DNA of 64,000 nucleotides, taken from contig NZ_CP089588.1 of NCBI RefSeq assembly GCF_021249345.1, positions 2,728,001 to 2,792,000 on the forward strand, given 5' to 3'. The stretch comes from Halobacterium wangiae. GTDB lineage: Archaea; Halobacteriota; Halobacteria; Halobacteriales; Halobacteriaceae. Positions within the stretch are counted from its first letter, which is position 1. The number at the start of each line of letters is the position of its first letter. Below are positions 38,729 to 46,753 of the stretch, piece after piece. The position numbers and the translations under genes were made by a program. The notes beneath the pieces are model-generated. The model did no database searches. It had not been told where the DNA came from and saw only the letters and a program-made list of their open reading frames with translations.

Positions 38729-40258
38729 ATGCCAGGATCGGACCTCGTGGACCGGGTACGAGATGTACTCGACGTCGACGCCGAGACGTTCCAGCAGCGG
38801 GTTCGCGAGGACGCCGAGACGATCAAGGGGGAGATCGCCGCGGGGACGTTCGACAACCCGCAGGCCATCGTCGGTCTTGAGTACGAGTTCTACGCGGTCA
38901 CGGACGAGTGCTCGCTCGCCAGAGTGCCGCGTCGCGTCCTCTCGTTCGTCGGGTTCGAGAAGGAACTCGGCCTCCACAACGCCGAGATGACGCTGAGCCC
39001 CCAGCCACTCAACCAGTACGGCCTCGCCGCCCAGGAGGCCGAGGTGAAGGCGAACCTCGACGCCGCGCGGGAACCGATGGCGGCCGAGGGGCTCACCCTC
39101 GTCAGCGACGGGATGTGGACGATTCCACCCGAGGGGGAGACCGCCGAGGAGTACCTCACGGACAGCGTCGAGCGCGACGGGATGGCTGTCGCGACGAACA
39201 TGAGTGCGTCGGCGCGCTACCACGCGATGGCGAACACCGACCAGCCCGCGGGGATGAGACTGGACGCTCCACACGTCAGCCTGGAGGCGGACACCGTGAT
39301 GCCGGAGTCGCTCATCACGTCCATCCAGCCCCACTACCAGGTCCCGCAGGCCGTCGACCTGCCGACGTACTTCAACTACGCGCTGCGGTTCGCCGCGCCA
39401 CTGCTCGCGCTCACCGTGAACTCGCCGCTGTTCCCGCCGGACCTCTACGACGACGACGCCACTCCCGAGGAGATTCTCGCCAACGGCTGGGCCGAATCAC
39501 GCATCGACGTCTTCGAGACGGTGCTGAACGTCCCGGGCGAACTGGAGAAGGTCCAGTTCCCCGGGGACCTCGCGGACGTCTCGGCGGCCATCGACCGGGT
39601 GGCGAACGACGAGACAATCGTCCCGATGTCGGTGTCCAAGAGCGGGCGGTTCGACGACTCGTTCGCGCACTGGCGGCGCAAACACGGCACGTACTGGCGG
39701 TGGGTGCGGCCCGTGTTCGGCGGGTCCTCGAAGGAGAACGCGAACGCCCGCATCGAGTTCCGCCCCATCGCGAGTCAGCCGACGGTCCGGGACACTATCG
39801 CGGTGCACGCCGCGTTCGCGGGCCTCCTCGAGAACCTCCCGCGGACCGACCACCCGCTGGTGGGACTCGACTGGGAGACCGCCCGCGAGAACTTCTACGA
39901 CGTCGCTCGCGACGGCCTCGACGCAGACATCGAGTGGATTACCGCCGACGGCGACCGCGTCACCGACAGGAAGGCGCTGTACGCGGACTTCTTCGACCAG
40001 GCGGAGGCCGGGCTGAAGCGCCGCGGCCTCTCCGAGGAGGAGGCCGCGAAGTACCTCTTCCCCCTGCGCCAACGCGCTCGCCACGCCGTCACGCCGGCCC
40101 GCTGGAAGCGCGACCGCGTCCGGGAGGCCCTCGACGACGGCAACGACTTCGAGAACGCGGTGTACGCGATGCAGTGCGAGTATATCGAGAACCAGCGGGA
40201 GACGCTGCTCTCCGGGAGTTTCGCGGACTGGGTGGGCCGGGGCGACGAACTCGAGTAG
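38729..40258 (+). CDS. Large GCS2-superfamily carboxylate-amine ligase-like protein
   Basis: A 509-residue protein. The N-terminal block GLEYEFYAV (Glu51, Glu53) matches the metal/ATP-binding start of glutamate-cysteine-ligase type 2 enzymes, and later NAEMTLSPQP, ARYHAMANTD and ARIEFRPIASQPTV fit the fold (the last being the acidic/Arg block). It is about 140 residues longer than typical haloarchaeal GshA for gamma-glutamylcysteine, so the amine acceptor may differ. I cannot name the product. Cytosolic; no neighbours suggest a pathway. Other readings: a peptide- or polyamine-tagging ligase. Confidence 0.6.
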   Translation: MPGSDLVDRVRDVLDVDAETFQQRVREDAETIKGEIAAGTFDNPQAIVGLEYEFYAVTDECSLARVPRRVLSFVGFEKELGLHNAEMTLSPQPLNQYGLAAQEAEVKANLDAAREPMAAEGLTLVSDGMWTIPPEGETAEEYLTDSVERDGMAVATNMSASARYHAMANTDQPAGMRLDAPHVSLEADTVMPESLITSIQPHYQVPQAVDLPTYFNYALRFAAPLLALTVNSPLFPPDLYDDDATPEEILANGWAESRIDVFETVLNVPGELEKVQFPGDLADVSAAIDRVANDETIVPMSVSKSGRFDDSFAHWRRKHGTYWRWVRPVFGGSSKENANARIEFRPIASQPTVRDTIAVHAAFAGLLENLPRTDHPLVGLDWETARENFYDVARDGLDADIEWITADGDRVTDRKALYADFFDQAEAGLKRRGLSEEEAAKYLFPLRQRARHAVTPARWKRDRVREALDDGNDFENAVYAMQCEYIENQRETLLSGSFADWVGRGDELE

Positions 40259-40283
40259 GCTGCAGAACAGCGACGCTGGCCGA

Positions 40284-41015
40284 CTACAGGATGTCGTCGA
40301 ACGTCTTGTGGCCGACGATCTCGATCCCGTCGGTGGTGATGCGCGTGATGTGGATGCCGTTACCGGACGCCGTGTCGCGCTCGCTGGCGGACTGGACGGC
40401 TTGGGCGCCGACGCGCTCTGCCTCCTCCATCGTCAGGTCGTCGGTGTACTCCTGTTCGAGGACACCGAGGGCGTACGGCATGCCGGAGCCCTGCGCGGTG
40501 TACTTGTCGGACATCGAGGAGCCGCCGGGGTCGAGGCTGAAGACGTGTGCACCCTCCTCGTCGACGCCGCCCAGGATGGGGACGACGAGGAAGAACGGAC
40601 CGCCGCGCAGCAGGTTCGACGCCATCGTGGAGAGCGCGTTGATGGACATGTACTCGCCGCGGCGGGCCTCGTAGAGGTTCGCTTCGGCGCGCAGCGATCG
40701 GATGAACGACTGGGAGCCGCCGACGGAGCCGGAGATGGAGAGAGCGGCGTTCGGCTGGATCTCCTCGACCTTCTGGACGTTCTTGTTGGAGATGACGCGG
40801 CCGCCGAGGCTCGCGCGCATGTCGGAGGCCATCACGACGCCGTCATCGGTGGTGATACCGACGATGGTGGTGCCGGTCTTGTTGACGTTCTCCATGTCCT
40901 GCGTCGAGAAGTCGTGGTCCGGAAGGGAGCCGACCTCGGGTTCGTACGGATTCGGCGTGTCCTGGAGCCGAGCCCGGTTCCGGGCGAAGTCGGAGCCTTC
41001 GTTGGAGTTGAACAT
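40284..41015 (-). CDS. psmB: 20S proteasome subunit beta
   Basis: A 243-residue N-terminal nucleophile hydrolase. A propeptide of 48 residues ends at NKTG, and autocatalytic cleavage exposes Thr49 (TTIVGITTDDGVVMASDMRAS). The catalytic lysine is in the VISNKN block. The propeptide length is typical of haloarchaeal beta subunits. It forms the inner rings of the core particle, with alpha subunits encoded elsewhere. A TATA box (41041-41048) lies upstream. Confidence 0.97.
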   Translation of the reverse strand: MFNSNEGSDFARNRARLQDTPNPYEPEVGSLPDHDFSTQDMENVNKTGTTIVGITTDDGVVMASDMRASLGGRVISNKNVQKVEEIQPNAALSISGSVGGSQSFIRSLRAEANLYEARRGEYMSINALSTMASNLLRGGPFFLVVPILGGVDEEGAHVFSLDPGGSSMSDKYTAQGSGMPYALGVLEQEYTDDLTMEEAERVGAQAVQSASERDTASGNGIHITRITTDGIEIVGHKTFDDIL

Positions 41016-41040
41016 TACTGGAGGTTACCAGTCCGGGACG

Positions 41041-41048
41041 GATAAAAC
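41041..41048 (-). promoter_or_regulatory. TATA box of psmB
   Basis: Minus strand GTTTTATC, 26-33 bp before the ATG at 41015. A short inverted repeat ACTGG-N6-CCAGT (41017-41032) lies between box and start. Confidence 0.5.
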
Positions 41049-41114
41049 CATCTTTTCCGGGGATCGGCGCCGTGGCGAGAAATCGGTCGAGCGAGCCTCT
41101 GCGTGCCTGTCGGG

Positions 41115-41282
41115 TCAGTTCACCGACTGGTACGCACGCTCGGTCTGCTCGACGAGGCGGCCGAACGGGAGCGTGATGCCTGCCTGACGGAACAGCAGGG
41201 CGACGGGCAGCAGCAGGATGCCGAGTGCGAGTGTGGACTGGTACAGCGCGAACAGCCCGAGTTGGGTGATGCGGTCGAACAT
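41115..41282 (-). CDS. Small single-helix membrane protein
   Basis: A 55-residue protein with one long hydrophobic segment (LGLFALYQSTLALGILLLPVALLF) and a short amphipathic tail. Start at the ATG at 41282. The AT-rich TATAAATG complement lies 28-35 bp upstream, giving it its own promoter. It shares strand with psmB but is separate. Function unknown. Haloarchaeal genomes hold many such single-helix proteins. Confidence 0.6.
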   Translation of the reverse strand: MFDRITQLGLFALYQSTLALGILLLPVALLFRQAGITLPFGRLVEQTERAYQSVN

Positions 41283-41309
41283 CGGATACAACCGCCCAGA
41301 CGAGGCCAG

Positions 41310-41317
41310 TATAAATG
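41310..41317 (-). promoter_or_regulatory. TATA box of the 55-aa membrane protein gene
   Basis: Minus strand CATTTATA, 28-35 bp before the ATG at 41282. Confidence 0.5.
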
Positions 41318-41532
41318 CATTCCGGCCCACCGGTCCCGCCCACCCCGACGCAGTCTTGCGATTAAATCGAGCTTGTCCCTGGCCCAAGCTACGGTGCCGA
41401 AAATCGTAGCGAGCCGTATGGCCGCTGTTGCTGTGCGAGTGGCACTCTGTAAGTTATGAGGATAGTTCGGGTCACGTCCGCCGCCGACCGGCGAACCACA
41501 AAGCACGACTTTCCCCGCGCCGATGGGAGTGT

Positions 41533-41895
41533 ATGAGCAACTACGTCGTTGCGATGGAAGCCGCCTGGTTGGTCCGTGACGTCGAGAACTCCGACGACGC
41601 CATCGGCGTCGCCGTCAGCGAAGCCGGCAAACGACTGAACGACAAGGACCTCGACTACGTGGAGGTCGAGGCCGGGGTCACCGGCTGCCCCGCCTGCGGC
41701 GAACCCCTGGACGCCGCGTTCCTCGCGGCGAAGACCGCGCTGGTCGGTCTCGTCCTCGAACTCACCGTCTTCAACGCCGACAGCGAGGAGCACGCCAAGC
41801 GCATCGCGAAGAGCGAGGTCGGCGGCGCGCTCCGCGACGTCCCCCTGGAGGTCATCGAGGTCATCCAGGAGGACGGTGACGAGGAGGACGCGTAG
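41533..41895 (+). CDS. UPF0212/DUF555 family protein
   Basis: A 120-residue protein of the archaeal UPF0212 (DUF555) family. The start MSNYVVAMEAAWLVRDV and the internal CPACGEPLD (a zinc-knuckle-like CxxC) fit the family. Only two cysteines are present, so zinc binding would need a dimer or other ligands. Function is unknown. An HTH-CBS regulator follows 41 bp later on the same strand. Confidence 0.82.
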   Translation: MSNYVVAMEAAWLVRDVENSDDAIGVAVSEAGKRLNDKDLDYVEVEAGVTGCPACGEPLDAAFLAAKTALVGLVLELTVFNADSEEHAKRIAKSEVGGALRDVPLEVIEVIQEDGDEEDA

Positions 41896-41904
41896 TCGCC
41901 CGAA

Positions 41905-41912
41905 CATTTATC
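41905..41912 (+). promoter_or_regulatory. TATA box of the HTH-CBS gene
   Basis: CATTTATC lies 25-32 bp before the ATG at 41937, right after the UPF0212 stop codon. The gene therefore need not depend on read-through. Confidence 0.5.
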
Positions 41913-41936
41913 AATAACTGCTGGTAATCGGGTGGT

Positions 41937-42476
41937 ATGTACCTGCCGACGCCGAACGACTTGCGCGAGCGTCGGACCTCGCTCGAGCTGACCCAGAGCG
42001 AGCTCGCCGACCGTGCAGGCGTCTCACAGCCGCTCATCGCGCGTATCGAGGGAGGCGACGTCGACCCGCGGCTCTCGACGCTGCGACGGATCGTCGAAGC
42101 ACTCGACGAGGCCGAGGGCGACATCGTCCGCGCGGGCACGCTGATGCACGAGGAGGTCATCTGCGTCGCCCCCGACGACGCCGTCAAGGACGCCGTCGAG
42201 AAGATGCAGGAGGCCGGCTACTCCCAGCTCCCCGTCATCACGAACGGCGTCCCCGTCGGCTCCATCAGCGACAGTGACGTCGTCAGCGCCGGGGGCGACG
42301 TCGGCGACCACCCGGTCCGCGAGGTGATGAGCGAGAGCTTCCCTACCGTCTCCCAGGACGCCAGCGAGGACGAGATCTCGAGCCTCCTCGACCACTACAA
42401 GGCCGTGATGGTGACCGACGACGGCGAGACGGTCGGCATCATCACGCAGGCCGACGTGGCCGCCAGAATCAGCTAG
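41937..42476 (+). CDS. XRE-type helix-turn-helix protein with paired CBS domains
   Basis: A 179-residue regulator. Residues 6-55 form an XRE/Cro-like helix-turn-helix (ELTQSELADRAGVSQPLIAR), and two CBS motifs follow (AVKDAVEKMQEAGYSQLPVI and ISSLLDHYKAVMVTDD). CBS pairs bind adenosyl ligands such as AMP, ATP or SAM, so it likely senses cell energy or purine state. It abuts the convergent purM stop with no gap, and control of purine synthesis is a reasonable but unproven guess. Confidence 0.88.
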   Translation: MYLPTPNDLRERRTSLELTQSELADRAGVSQPLIARIEGGDVDPRLSTLRRIVEALDEAEGDIVRAGTLMHEEVICVAPDDAVKDAVEKMQEAGYSQLPVITNGVPVGSISDSDVVSAGGDVGDHPVREVMSESFPTVSQDASEDEISSLLDHYKAVMVTDDGETVGIITQADVAARIS

Positions 42477-43466
42477 CTACAGCGACAGCCCGCGGATCGC
42501 TACGCTGTCTCCCTTCTCGACCGTCCCGATTCGTTCGCCGTCGGTCGCTTCAACCAGCGACTCGGCCTCGTCCTTCGGGAGCGCGACCACGAACCCGGTG
42601 CCCATGTTGAACGTCCGGTGCATCTCCTCGTCGCTCACGTTGCCCGCGTCCTGCACGAACGCGAAGACGTCCTGCGCCGGGAACGGGTCGGTGACGTCGT
42701 AGCGGAACTCGCCCATCCGATCGAGGTTCGTCCACCCGCCGCCCGTGACGTGGGCCGCGGCGTGGACGTCGTGCTCCCGGAGGTGTTCCAGCAGGTAGGC
42801 GTAGATGCGCGTCGGTTCGATGAGGGCGTCGCCCACCGTATCGTAGCCGTCGCCTGGGAACGGTTCGTCGTAGCCGCCCGCGCGCTGGGCGGCCTCGCGG
42901 GCGAGCGTGAGCCCGTTCGAGTGAATGCCCGAGGACGGGAACCCGACGAGTGCGTCGCCGACCTCCGCCTCTCCGGGGAACAGTTCGTCCTCGGTGGCGA
43001 GGCCAGCGACCGTGCCCGCGAGGTCGAATCCCTTCACAACCTCCGGCATCACGGCCGTCTCGCCGCCGACGAGCGCCATGCCAGCTTCCTCCGCTCCTGC
43101 GGCTAGCCCTTCCCCGAGTTCCGCCGCCCGCTGCTCGTCGGGTTCGTCGACGGCGAGGTAGTCGACGAACGCCGCCGGCGCGACGCCCGCCGCGACGAGG
43201 TCGTTGACGTTCATCGCGACGCAGTCGACGCCCACGGTGGAGTAGTCCTCGACCGCCTCGGCGACGAGCAGTTTCGTCCCGACGCCGTCCGTCGCGAGCG
43301 CGAGGTAGCGGTCACCGAGTTCCACGAGGCCCGCGTACTCGGTGCTGTCCGCGACGCCCGAGACGGCGCCGACGAGCGCCGCCGTCGCGGCCTCGCTCTC
43401 CTCGATGTCTACGCCCGCCTCGGCGTAGGTCAGCTCCTCGCTTGAGTCCTCGTCGCTGTCGGTCAT
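42477..43466 (-). CDS. purM: Phosphoribosylformylglycinamidine cyclo-ligase (AIR synthetase)
   Basis: A 329-residue enzyme for the fifth step of purine synthesis: FGAM plus ATP to AIR. Blocks are LATDGVGTKLLVAEAV, VNDLVAAGVAPAAFVDYLAV, LVGGETAVMPEV and the C-terminal HVTGGGWTNLDRM, all typical of PurM. Start at the ATG at 43466, with a short inverted repeat directly upstream. The pathway partner purL is at 57.5 kb, in a separate unit. Confidence 0.97.
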   Translation of the reverse strand: MTDSDEDSSEELTYAEAGVDIEESEAATAALVGAVSGVADSTEYAGLVELGDRYLALATDGVGTKLLVAEAVEDYSTVGVDCVAMNVNDLVAAGVAPAAFVDYLAVDEPDEQRAAELGEGLAAGAEEAGMALVGGETAVMPEVVKGFDLAGTVAGLATEDELFPGEAEVGDALVGFPSSGIHSNGLTLAREAAQRAGGYDEPFPGDGYDTVGDALIEPTRIYAYLLEHLREHDVHAAAHVTGGGWTNLDRMGEFRYDVTDPFPAQDVFAFVQDAGNVSDEEMHRTFNMGTGFVVALPKDEAESLVEATDGERIGTVEKGDSVAIRGLSL

Positions 43467-43478
43467 ACACGGACGTGT
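43467..43478. promoter_or_regulatory. ACACG-GA-CGTGT inverted repeat at the purM start
   Basis: Five-base perfect arms immediately before the purM ATG. A related ACACGAGCGTG lies upstream of purL. Possible purine operator; weak evidence because short CG-rich palindromes are frequent here. Confidence 0.25.
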
Positions 43479-43505
43479 GCATTTCGCGGCGAAAAACGTG
43501 CCGGT

Positions 43506-44099
43506 CTATACGCCGAAGAACAACAACAGCGCCGGGCCGATCGTCGGGACTGCGGCCGCTGCGTACGCCACTGGACTCCAGTCGAGCACCGTCGCGCCGT
43601 CGAGCGGCCCGAACGGGATCATGTTGAAGCCCGCGAGCAACACGTTGATGAACAGCCCGCGCTGCCCGATGTCGGGCGCGAACGGGATGACAGCCAGCGA
43701 GACGCCGGCGAGCACGACGTTGGTCAGCGGGCCCGCCAGCGCGATCAGGCCGTGCTCCTTCGGCGTGATGTAGCCGCGGTGGTGGACCGCGCCGGGCGCC
43801 GCGAACAGGAACCCCGCGAGGCCGCCCGCGACGGCGAGCGCGAGCATCCCGTAGTCCGCGCGGAACTCGGCGTGCTGCCCGAAGTTCACCGCGACCACCT
43901 TGTGCGCGAGTTCGTGGAGGAGGAAGGCGACCCCGACCGTCGCGAGACTGAGTGCGAACTCCGCGACGAACAGGTCGCTGACGAGCACGTCGGTCATGTT
44001 CGTCGGTGTGATACCCCGGACGTACAGCAGGCTGAACGCGAATCCGAGCGCGAGCCACGCGATCAGGAGGTCCCGTCCCTCCCGGGCGCTCACCTTCAT
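43506..44099 (-). CDS. Site-2 protease family (M50) intramembrane metalloprotease
   Basis: A 197-residue membrane protease. The zinc motif HELAH is at His62-Glu63-His66 within a helix (VGVAFLLHELAHKVVAVNFG), and the third ligand is the Asp of NMIPFGPLDGATVL, a form of NxxPxxxLDG. Six or so helices. No PDZ or CBS domain, so it is a minimal S2P. The start at 44099 overlaps the TraB gene's stop by 4 bp (ATGA), so both are coupled. Substrates unknown; S2Ps release membrane-bound regulators. Confidence 0.88.
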   Translation of the reverse strand: MKVSAREGRDLLIAWLALGFAFSLLYVRGITPTNMTDVLVSDLFVAEFALSLATVGVAFLLHELAHKVVAVNFGQHAEFRADYGMLALAVAGGLAGFLFAAPGAVHHRGYITPKEHGLIALAGPLTNVVLAGVSLAVIPFAPDIGQRGLFINVLLAGFNMIPFGPLDGATVLDWSPVAYAAAAVPTIGPALLLFFGV

Positions 44100-45601
44100 C
44101 GGAGCAGCCCCCAGAGGGCGTCGGCGCTGTTCTCGACGCCCGTCAGCATCGCGTCGGTGACGGCGCCCACGCTGTCGAAGGGGCCGCCGATGAGCGGCAG
44201 CACGACGAACGGGAACAGCGCGCTGGCGACGAAGCTCCCGACGTTCGTCAGTGCCACGACGGAGATGAGCCGGAACAGCGGCACCTTCAGCATGTCGGAG
44301 AGGAGGGTCCGGATGGGCGTCTCCTCGTCGCTCATCAGTTCGTTCAGCGTGGAGATGTCAGAGACGTTCACGTCCAGGTAGCGGAGTTCGACGTAGCCGG
44401 CGAACCAGCCAGGCGCGAGCAGCGGGTTGACGCTCGTCAGCCACGCCACCGCGCCGCCGACGCCCGCGCTCGTCCAGTGGGCGCCCCCCAGCTTCGCCGC
44501 GGCCGCGGAGATGATGCCGTTGAAGAGGAACCACGCGCCGAACACCTGCAGCAGGACGGTGTTGCCGACGCCCGCCATCACGAGCAGCCCGAAGAAGACG
44601 AGGAACCCGAGCGTGAACAGCAGACCTAGCATTTTGAACACGGAGAACCGGCTCTTCTGGACGCCGGTGAGCGACGACATCGGCGGCAGCGTCCCGGGGT
44701 TCTCGAGGTAGCCCTCGATGCCCTCCCGGTGACCCGCGCCGACGACCGCGACGACGTGTTTGCCCTGCTCCCGGAGTGCGACGAGGTTGTGCGCGATGTA
44801 GGCGTCCCGCTCGTCGATGAGCGCCTCGGCACCCTCCGGGCTGAACCGGCGGAACTCCTCCATCATCGCCGAGACGACGTCGGCGTCGGTGAGGTCCTCC
44901 ATCGAGAACTCCTCGACGTCCTCGGGCTCCGTGCGCACGAACACGAGCGCGAAGACGACGCCGAGGACGAGTGCGCCGCCCGCGGCGAACAGCACCGCCT
45001 CCGCGAGCAGCGACAGCAGGCCGATGACGTTCCCCAGCAGCCCGCTCACGCCCGGCGGCGGCGGGACGAAGAACGGCCCGGCGACGACGCCCGCGGCGAC
45101 GCCGACGAGGAACCCGACGAACCCGCCGACCGCGAGCCCGAGCGTCCGGCTGTCAGTGACGCCGAGCGCGAGTTCGGCGACCAGCCTGAGTTTCTCGAAG
45201 CCCGTCATGCGCGCCCAGAACCGCTGGATGGTCACCTGGATGTCCCGGTCGACGAGCGCCACGTCCGCGCCCGAGCGCTCCGCGGCGTCGATGGCGGCCT
45301 TCATGTCCGCACCGGGTTCGATGCCGAACTTGTCGCCGAGTCGCTTCTGGACGTACGAGAGCAGCCAGTATGCGAGGAACTGGAACGCCATGCTCCCCTT
45401 CAGGAGGTCGGTGGCGTCGAGGTCCTCGGGCGCCTCGCCCTGCATCTGGCGGAAGCGCCCCTCGTCGAGTTCGACCGCGACGACGTCGGGGTCGTCCTCC
45501 GCGACGACGCGCTCGACCTCATCGACGCTGTCCGCGGAGACGTGGGCGGTCCCGACGACCCGTACAGAGCCCTCCTGGGTCGCCGCGGCTTCCTCACTCA
45601 T
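44096..45601 (-). CDS. TraB/PrgY-family membrane protein
   Basis: A 501-residue protein. The N-terminal domain has the family's conserved start RVVGTAHVS, the VAVELDEGRFRQM strand and the later DERDAYIAHNL and VVGAGHREGIEGYL segments, a Tiki/TraB-like putative metalloprotease fold. Several membrane helices fill the middle and C-terminal half. Start at the ATG at 45601 (MSEEAAATQ); the long upstream reading is antisense to the thioesterase gene. Bacterial members silence pheromone activity; an archaeal role is unknown. It overlaps the S2P gene by 4 bp. Confidence 0.88.
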   Translation of the reverse strand: MSEEAAATQEGSVRVVGTAHVSADSVDEVERVVAEDDPDVVAVELDEGRFRQMQGEAPEDLDATDLLKGSMAFQFLAYWLLSYVQKRLGDKFGIEPGADMKAAIDAAERSGADVALVDRDIQVTIQRFWARMTGFEKLRLVAELALGVTDSRTLGLAVGGFVGFLVGVAAGVVAGPFFVPPPPGVSGLLGNVIGLLSLLAEAVLFAAGGALVLGVVFALVFVRTEPEDVEEFSMEDLTDADVVSAMMEEFRRFSPEGAEALIDERDAYIAHNLVALREQGKHVVAVVGAGHREGIEGYLENPGTLPPMSSLTGVQKSRFSVFKMLGLLFTLGFLVFFGLLVMAGVGNTVLLQVFGAWFLFNGIISAAAAKLGGAHWTSAGVGGAVAWLTSVNPLLAPGWFAGYVELRYLDVNVSDISTLNELMSDEETPIRTLLSDMLKVPLFRLISVVALTNVGSFVASALFPFVVLPLIGGPFDSVGAVTDAMLTGVENSADALWGLLR

Positions 45602-45740
45602 TGCTACGAACGTTTGGCGGGCCGACCTTACGCTTGTCGGATACCCCCGAGCGCGTCCGCCTGCTGGCGTGCGTCGTCCGTGAAACGGGGTCGGAGCCGG
45701 GTCGGAAGGTTTCAATGCGGGGGCCTGCGAAAGCCAACGC

Positions 45741-46205
45741 ATGACCGACTCGGCGCGCCTGATGGACTCGTACACGGAGATGACGGAGATGTTGCTACCC
45801 AACGACACGAACAACCTCGGCCGTGCGCTCGGGGGTGCGGTGCTCCACTGGATGGACATCTGCGCGGCCATCGCGTCGATGCGCTTCGCGGGCAACCAGT
45901 GTGTCACCGCGTCGATGGACCACGTCGACTTCATCAGCCCCATCGAGATGGGGGAGGTCGCCGTCGTCGAGGCGTACGTCTTCGACACCGGGCGCACGAG
46001 CATCGAGGTGAAAGTCGACGTCCGCGCGGAGGACCCCCGCGAGGGCACCAAGCGAAAGACCACCTCGTCGTTCTTCACGTTCGTCGCCCTCGACGAGGAC
46101 GGCAAGCCGACGGACGTCCCGGACCTGCGCTGTGACTCCGAGGCCGAGGAGGGACTGCGAACCGCCGCCTTCGACGCGAAGGCAGCACAGCGCGGCGACG
46201 CCTAA
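45741..46205 (+). CDS. Hotdog-fold acyl-CoA thioesterase
   Basis: A 154-residue hexameric-type acyl-CoA thioesterase. Markers are NTNNLGRALGGAVLHWMDICAAIA, where the Asn/Asp of the helix form the catalytic site, and MDHVDFISPIEMGEVAVVEAYV. It hydrolyses acyl-CoA to fatty acid and CoA; chain-length preference is unclear. Promoter-like AGGTTTCAAT lies about 33 bp upstream. It precedes a hypothetical gene by 31 bp on the same strand. Confidence 0.9.
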   Translation: MTDSARLMDSYTEMTEMLLPNDTNNLGRALGGAVLHWMDICAAIASMRFAGNQCVTASMDHVDFISPIEMGEVAVVEAYVFDTGRTSIEVKVDVRAEDPREGTKRKTTSSFFTFVALDEDGKPTDVPDLRCDSEAEEGLRTAAFDAKAAQRGDA

Positions 46206-46236
46206 GCTTTTCCCGGCCCGCACCCTACCACCACGC

Positions 46237-46686
46237 GTGTCTCTCGACGCCCCGGCCCCCGACCCGCCAGAACTCGATGGCGACCCGGACGAGTACGACG
46301 AGGTGACCGTGGAGGGGACCGACTACCACCGCGACGACCTCCAGGCGTTCCTCGAGGACGGCGCGTGGGCGGAGGCGTTCGAGACGTGGGCGGCCGAGAC
46401 GGACCTCGACCGCGAGGCGTTCGACGCCGCCGTCGACCTCGGCCTCTTCGAGGAGTTCGACTTCTTCTGGGACGACTTCGCCGACCGCGTGGGCTACCAC
46501 GCACCCGGCCTCCCGGAGAACTGGCGCGAGCGCGACATCCACCCGGACCTGGATTCCTGGGGGACCGTCTCCGCCATCAACGCCTCGCTGGCGGAATTCG
46601 GTGCCGAGGTGTCCCGGCACCTCAAGGCGGAGTACGTCGACTGGGAGGCCGAGTACGACGCGCCCGACGACCTCCCGGACTTCTGA
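46237..46686 (+). CDS. Conserved haloarchaeal hypothetical protein, very acidic
   Basis: A 149-residue soluble protein starting at GTG 46237. It is extremely rich in Asp/Glu and aromatic residues (EEFDFFWDDFADRVGYHAPG). The central helices and the conserved-looking DIHPDLDSWGTVSAIN segment suggest a folded domain. No known motif. It may be co-transcribed with the thioesterase. Confidence 0.65.
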   Translation: MSLDAPAPDPPELDGDPDEYDEVTVEGTDYHRDDLQAFLEDGAWAEAFETWAAETDLDREAFDAAVDLGLFEEFDFFWDDFADRVGYHAPGLPENWRERDIHPDLDSWGTVSAINASLAEFGAEVSRHLKAEYVDWEAEYDAPDDLPDF

Positions 46687-46753
46687 GGAGTGGCGGTGGC
46701 TGTCGAGGTCGGGCGTCGAAATAAAACGGAGCAGCGTAGTCGGCTAGGGGCCT

